Assembly (NCBI RefSeq): GCF_022807975.1
Contig: NZ_CP094358.1
Span: forward strand, 3,286,001-3,350,000
DNA: 64,000 nucleotides
DNA from: Abyssalbus ytuae
GTDB lineage: Bacteria; Bacteroidota; Bacteroidia; Flavobacteriales; Flavobacteriaceae
Direction: 5' to 3'
Numbering within the stretch: the stretch's first letter is position 1; every line of letters begins with the position of its first letter. The notes beneath the pieces were generated by a model. The model saw nothing but the letters and a program-made list of their open reading frames with translations, made no database searches and was not told the DNA's origin. Below are positions 59,703 through 64,000 of this stretch, piece after piece. The translations under genes were made by a program, and so were the position numbers.

Positions 59703-60758
59703 TTATTTGAACTGCTTTTTTAAGAAAGTATTATTCGGATAATTTTTTATATTTAACTCATGAAGTTTTCGGGCGTTTTCTTCTTGTCCTGTTTTAATAG
59801 CTAAGTCTGCCAGATTATTAATATAAAAACTTTGGGGGATGAATTCAAAATTCAGGTTTTCAGATAATTTCGAATAATTTTTTTCTATTATACCCGGGTT
59901 TTTAACAACTTCATTTGCGTTAAGCCTTATACCGGAAAAAATATATTTAAAAGCATCAGCTAAGGAAGGCAAAATTACACTGCCATGATCTTCATTTTTA
60001 TAGAATTTATTATGAAATCTTAATTTTTTTGGGTGATGGGCATGCGTTTTGTTTAAAAAGTCTTTTTGTGCTTTGGAGTGAGCTTCAAGTTGCTTACCGG
60101 GGTTTTTATGCATACCGTGTGAATTAGCCCCCGCCAAAAACAGTTTTCTGTGTTTGAAATTTTTATGCTTAAAAACGCTGTCAGATTGTCTTACCAGCCA
60201 TTCTTCATCCCACCATAAACTGGGGTCAATAGCTACATATGAATTAAATAAAGAAGTACTTTTATAAAGGGCGCTCATTGTAAATAGGCCGCCAAATGAA
60301 TGTCCTATAAGGATTTTGTAGTTAAGTGTACGATATTTTTTTGAAATTTCAGGAATGAGTTCCTGTTCGATAAATGATACAAATTTATCATATCCCCCGG
60401 TGTGGGTATTAAATTCAGGGACATTCGTAGGGGTTAAATCCCGTGACCTGTTTGTGTTTTTTATACCTATTACAATACATTCCGGCATTTGCGGATAGTA
60501 TTCGTTGGCAAGATGTTTTATAATTCCAGTAGCAGTATGGAAATGTTTTTCTGCATCCAGCAAGTAAATTACAGGATAATTTTGATCGGGAAAATTATTA
60601 TCTGTATAATGTTCAGGAAGGTAAACCCAATATTCTCTTTCTTCATTTAAAACTTTTGAGAATAACTGTTTTTTTTCACCAATTTCAATTTTATTTTGAC
60701 CAAATGATGAAGTTAAGATAACGATAAATAGTGCTAATAAAAATGGCCTTTTTTTCAT
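59703..60758 (-). CDS. Secreted esterase of the siderophore-hydrolase (IroE/Fes-like) family
   Basis: 351 residues with signal peptide (MKKRPFLLALFIVILTSSFGQ, named by its ends). Alpha/beta hydrolase motifs: YPVIYLLDAEKHFH, CIVIGIKNTNRSRDLTP, LIGHSFGGLFTMSAL with the nucleophile Ser, and EDHGSVILPSL with His. This is PF00756, which includes enterochelin esterases. A TPR-like tail (about 300-350) follows. Next to a TonB receptor and PepSY protein, a role in releasing iron from a siderophore is likely (inference). Confidence 0.85.
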   Translation of the reverse strand: MKKRPFLLALFIVILTSSFGQNKIEIGEKKQLFSKVLNEEREYWVYLPEHYTDNNFPDQNYPVIYLLDAEKHFHTATGIIKHLANEYYPQMPECIVIGIKNTNRSRDLTPTNVPEFNTHTGGYDKFVSFIEQELIPEISKKYRTLNYKILIGHSFGGLFTMSALYKSTSLFNSYVAIDPSLWWDEEWLVRQSDSVFKHKNFKHRKLFLAGANSHGMHKNPGKQLEAHSKAQKDFLNKTHAHHPKKLRFHNKFYKNEDHGSVILPSLADAFKYIFSGIRLNANEVVKNPGIIEKNYSKLSENLNFEFIPQSFYINNLADLAIKTGQEENARKLHELNIKNYPNNTFLKKQFK

Positions 60759-60799
60759 TGTTAAAAGGTTTTGTTATGGTCAAATTTTACAGGGTATAT

Positions 60800-61948
60800 T
60801 TATTGGGTTACAATAATTTTTTTCTGGTTTTTCTTTTTATTACGTCTTCCCCACCAGATTAAAAATCCGGTAACAGCTAACGAGGTAGCAATAATACCAG
60901 TAATAAAAGTAATTAATTTACCTATTTGTCCCCACCATTGGCCCATATGGAGCTGCCAAACAATGTTCTCTGTTTTTTCATGGATAATATGCTTAGGAGC
61001 AAGTTCTATTTTTTCACCGGTGTATCTGTTATAGGCAGTAAAGTCGACATTTTCTATACTTTTAAGACCCGGAGTTCCTGAGTTGAAGAGGTAGGCTCCC
61101 ATTTTGTCTAAACGATAAACCCAGATATTCACAGCTTTTTTATCAGGATATTCTTCATGAATTGTTTTATAGGCCAAATCAACCATATTTTTTGATATGC
61201 GTGTACTATCAGCTTTAGGCATAACTTCCTGTAAACCTACTTCATCGCCACCGGAAACTTTTACAGTAAAATCCATTAAGGGATGAAAAAAAATAAGTAA
61301 TCCTGTGAGGCTTAAAATAATACAGAAAGGTAAAGAATAGAAACCAAGAACATTATGAAGATCATAGTTTAAGCGTTTAAATTTGGCTTTCCATTTAACG
61401 GTGAAACTTGCTTGCCTGGTGGTTTTAGTCCATTTTTTTGGCCACCATAAAATAAGGCCTGTAATACAACCTATTAAAAAAATAATTGTGGAAATAATAA
61501 CAATCCATGAGCCAACCGGTCCTGCTAATAATTGGGCATGTAAATGAGCCGTAATGTAAAAAAAGTAAAGTGTATGATCTTCTTTAAGAATGGTTCCGGT
61601 ATAGGGATTCATATAAATCATGAAAAGGTCTCTTTCTTTCAAATCAAAAACCCGTAATCTTAAGCTTCGGGCAGGATCTTTATAGAAAACAATTTCGGAA
61701 ATATGATAGTTCGGGTTTATGTTTTTGATTTGTTCAAAAATAACAGATTGAGTAATTCTTTTCTCTTGCGGCTCAACATATAAAGCTTCTCCGGCACTTA
61801 TATCCATTATTTCATCACTGTAAACAATAATGGTACCTGTAAGGCATACAAATAATACTATTATACCCGAAATTAAACTTGGCCATAAATGTATCCAGGA
61901 CACAATTTTTTGAAATTTACTTTTCCCTTTTTTTTTGTTCTTTTTCAT
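60800..61948 (-). CDS. PepSY-associated membrane protein (PiuB/FoxB-like)
   Basis: 382 residues from ATG 61948 (an ATG at 61987 is also possible). Four membrane segments: IVSWIHLWPSLISGIIVLFVCLTG near the N-terminus, one near 165-190, one near 215-240, and a last at about 340-365. PepSY regions sit between them (YHISEIVFYKDPARSLRLRVFD and the second near 285-310). Such proteins reduce ferric siderophores in the periplasm or inner membrane. A short basic tail ends the protein. It is between the esterase and TonB receptor genes, same direction. Confidence 0.88.
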   Translation of the reverse strand: MKKNKKKGKSKFQKIVSWIHLWPSLISGIIVLFVCLTGTIIVYSDEIMDISAGEALYVEPQEKRITQSVIFEQIKNINPNYHISEIVFYKDPARSLRLRVFDLKERDLFMIYMNPYTGTILKEDHTLYFFYITAHLHAQLLAGPVGSWIVIISTIIFLIGCITGLILWWPKKWTKTTRQASFTVKWKAKFKRLNYDLHNVLGFYSLPFCIILSLTGLLIFFHPLMDFTVKVSGGDEVGLQEVMPKADSTRISKNMVDLAYKTIHEEYPDKKAVNIWVYRLDKMGAYLFNSGTPGLKSIENVDFTAYNRYTGEKIELAPKHIIHEKTENIVWQLHMGQWWGQIGKLITFITGIIATSLAVTGFLIWWGRRNKKKNQKKIIVTQ

Positions 61949-62040
61949 TTTATTATTAGTAGGGTGTATAGTTTTAAACAAGTTCAACGATTTCCGCTAT
62001 ATTGGCGGAAATCGTTGATACCAATGACTCACAATAGTGT

Positions 62041-64000
62041 TTAGAATTTATAGGCTAAACTTATTACTGTGTTATTTGTTTTTTGAGGTTGTACATACGA
62101 CCCCATATTTGCCCAATATTTTTCGTTTGTTATGTTGTTAAATTTGATACCAATTCTGTAAGTGGGCTTATCTAAAAATATTGAACTGTTAAGTGTTGTA
62201 TATCCCGGTGACAAAAGTGTATTTTGATCATCAACATATGAATCACTTATATGGTTTGCTCCAAATCCAAATCCTAAGCCTTCAATCAACCCCATTGGAA
62301 CTTTGTAGCTTGTCCAGAAATTAATGGTTGTTTCCGGAGCAGCATATGGAGTGTTTCCTAAAACAGATTCATCTCCTTTGTCAAACTCGCTGTTATTATT
62401 AGCATATCCGGCAACAATATTCCATCCTTTAACAGGGTTTGCAATAAGTTCTATCTCAAAGCCCTTACTGGTTTTTTCTCCATCTTGAATTTGAGACCTA
62501 ACACCTCCGTTATTTACATATCTTACTACATCTTTAACGGCAATGTTATAATAACTAATGGTTGTACTTAATTTACCTTTAAATAAATCTGCTTTAATAC
62601 CTCCTTCTATTTGAGAAGCAAATTCCGGGTTTAATTCAACTTCTTCTCCTGAAGATAAATCCGGGGCTACATTTTTAAATCCATTCATATAATTGGCAAA
62701 AACCGAAACTTTGTCTTTTACAATTTGGTATACAGCCCCAAATTTAGGAGCTAGATATGATTGTGAATAACCTGATTCTATGTCGTTATAATTATCTAAC
62801 CTTAAACTTGCCATTACAGATAATTTTTCTGTTAAGCTCAAAACATCTGACACGTAAACGTTGATACTGTGCTGATCTCTGGTTCCAATACGAAAAGCAT
62901 CGGTTTCCCCTAGTAAATTCTCGTACTTTTTAGGATTAAAATCAGCTTGCGGATTATTATATCCTATCGTATCGTAAACAAATTGAGTTCTTCTGTAGGG
63001 AGTTTTTACATCATAGTAATCTATTCCTGCAACTAATTTGTTTTTTAAAGATCCGATTTCAAATTCACCAATAAAGTTTTGCTGTATCTGGGTAATATCA
63101 AACTGACTTTCTATATTCATTATTCTTCTGCCGGCGTCATTATTATCTATAAAATCCAGGAACAGATAATTTGTGCTATTATCTACATTACTCTTTGATA
63201 AAACAGTTTGTGAAGTCCAATTGTCTGATATTTTATATTTTGCTTCAGCATAGATGTTGAATGACTTATTATGATTTTGTAAGTAGTCGCTACCGTAGGA
63301 ATAATCAAAACTGTAATTCAAATCATCCATAGAAGATAATCCTGCACTTCCCGGATTAAAATAAATACTGGGAGATTTGTTATCGTATATTTCTGCTTCA
63401 ATGTTTAAAGTTAATCTATCGCTTGCCTTATAGGTTAATGCGGGAGCTACAAACCAGTTCCTGGTTAATCCGTAATCTTGAAAACTATGCTCATAATGTT
63501 TAGCTGCATTTATTCTTAATAAAACAGTTTCATCTTTATTTAAAGGAGTATTAATATCTGCAGTTAAGCGAGATAAATTATAGCTGCCGGTAGAATATCC
63601 TACCGAACCTCCAAAGCTTTCATAGGGTTTTTTGGTTACTAAGTTTACCACACCTCCATAGGATGAAACCAGATTGGTTCCAAATAAGGTGCCGGAGGGG
63701 CCTTTGATAACTTCAATACGTTTAATATTTGCCTGGTCAGTTCCTGTTCTAAATGCAGAGCCAATACCGTTTCTCATAGCAATATCGGCACTAAAACCTC
63801 TTAAATATAAATTTAACCCTACACCACCAGAGCCAATACCCTGCATTACATTACTTATACCCGGGGCATTTTGTAATGTGCTTTGAATATCAGTTACTTG
63901 CAACTCTTCCAGTAATTCGCCGGTAATTACAGAATACACCTGGGGATTTTCAATATTGCTCAGGGGCATACGGGAAACATATTCTGTTTCTTTTTGATCA
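62041..64000 (-). CDS. TonB-dependent siderophore receptor, N-terminus cut by window edge
   Basis: 653 codons visible; an internal Met at 63969 is not the start, because the frame continues upstream (ETEYVSR before it) to the edge. The plug has QVYSVITGELLEELQV, QSTLQNAPGISNVMQG, GGVGLNLYLRGFSADIAMRNG, IKRIEVIKGPSGTLFG and GGVVNLVTKKP, the siderophore-receptor pattern (TIGR01783 type). The barrel ends NNTVISLAYKF with a terminal Phe. Its signal peptide and any TonB box lie outside the window. Together with the PepSY and esterase genes it forms an iron uptake group. Confidence 0.92.
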   Translation of the reverse strand, partial: DQKETEYVSRMPLSNIENPQVYSVITGELLEELQVTDIQSTLQNAPGISNVMQGIGSGGVGLNLYLRGFSADIAMRNGIGSAFRTGTDQANIKRIEVIKGPSGTLFGTNLVSSYGGVVNLVTKKPYESFGGSVGYSTGSYNLSRLTADINTPLNKDETVLLRINAAKHYEHSFQDYGLTRNWFVAPALTYKASDRLTLNIEAEIYDNKSPSIYFNPGSAGLSSMDDLNYSFDYSYGSDYLQNHNKSFNIYAEAKYKISDNWTSQTVLSKSNVDNSTNYLFLDFIDNNDAGRRIMNIESQFDITQIQQNFIGEFEIGSLKNKLVAGIDYYDVKTPYRRTQFVYDTIGYNNPQADFNPKKYENLLGETDAFRIGTRDQHSINVYVSDVLSLTEKLSVMASLRLDNYNDIESGYSQSYLAPKFGAVYQIVKDKVSVFANYMNGFKNVAPDLSSGEEVELNPEFASQIEGGIKADLFKGKLSTTISYYNIAVKDVVRYVNNGGVRSQIQDGEKTSKGFEIELIANPVKGWNIVAGYANNNSEFDKGDESVLGNTPYAAPETTINFWTSYKVPMGLIEGLGFGFGANHISDSYVDDQNTLLSPGYTTLNSSIFLDKPTYRIGIKFNNITNEKYWANMGSYVQPQKTNNTVISLAYKF

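Overview
The window comes from a low-GC member of the Bacteroidota, most likely a marine or soil Flavobacteriaceae. Signs of this are a SusC/SusD pair, a 287-residue primary sigma factor of the Bacteroidota type, TAnnTTTG -7 promoter boxes with a TTG about 19-20 bases upstream, a gene for the small ribosomal protein THX, YpdA, LytS/LytTR two-component pairs, DUF2490 and DUF6169 proteins, and interspersed palindromes typical of the phylum. No rRNA, tRNA or CRISPR array was seen.

Layout. 1-14313 is a chitin / N-acetylglucosamine utilisation locus: a GH18 chitinase (cut by the left edge), a NagX-like membrane protein and a LytTR two-component system face left; SusC, SusD, a NagB-LmbE fusion, a BadF-type GlcNAc kinase candidate and a GH20 hexosaminidase lipoprotein face right. 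14331-18267 is accessory: a 21-bp minisatellite, a divergent pair of phage-type regulators, an MtfA-like peptidase, a truncated GNAT and a decayed copy of the MtfA tail. 18268-26225 is housekeeping (CBS protein, YpdA, rpe, rpoD, coaD, ddl, PASTA protein, RluA synthase), interrupted between ddl and the PASTA gene by a GNAT and a frameshifted DUF6169 gene. 26287-28836 is an ECF sigma / azoreductase / cupin group plus a lipoprotein. 29035-39330 is the most unusual part: a nucleotidyltransferase-HEPN protein, a RloC/PrrC-like ATPase with a candidate zinc hook and anticodon-nuclease motif, a 41-bp minisatellite, a large MACPF-like protein with a C-terminal toxin-like beta-sandwich, and yaaA plus a uracil-DNA-glycosylase-like gene between two copies of a roughly 450-bp composite repeat. 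39633-48908 carries a second LytTR pair, an esterase, secreted proteins, THX, a pyruvate-kinase-like protein, a PiT transporter and a serine hydrolase. 49028-56172 is a complete trpEGDCFBA operon with its promoter and a leader-peptide attenuator. 56226-57980 holds YceI, a nitroreductase and a MarR regulator with two matching operators. 58060-59639 holds redox and rhodanese proteins. 59703-64000 is an iron/siderophore uptake group (esterase, PepSY protein, TonB receptor cut by the right edge).

How the parts work together. In the chitin locus secreted GH18 and GH20 enzymes would cut chitin, SusCD would import oligomers, and the kinase and deaminase would feed fructose-6-phosphate to glycolysis. 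The trp operon can be read as controlled by ribosome stalling on three Trp codons. The best candidates for something not yet described are the MACPF/beta-sandwich fusion (34318-36108), the RloC-like gene bracketed by inverted repeats (30721-33084), and the structured repeat family of 36417-39330 and 52620-52700.
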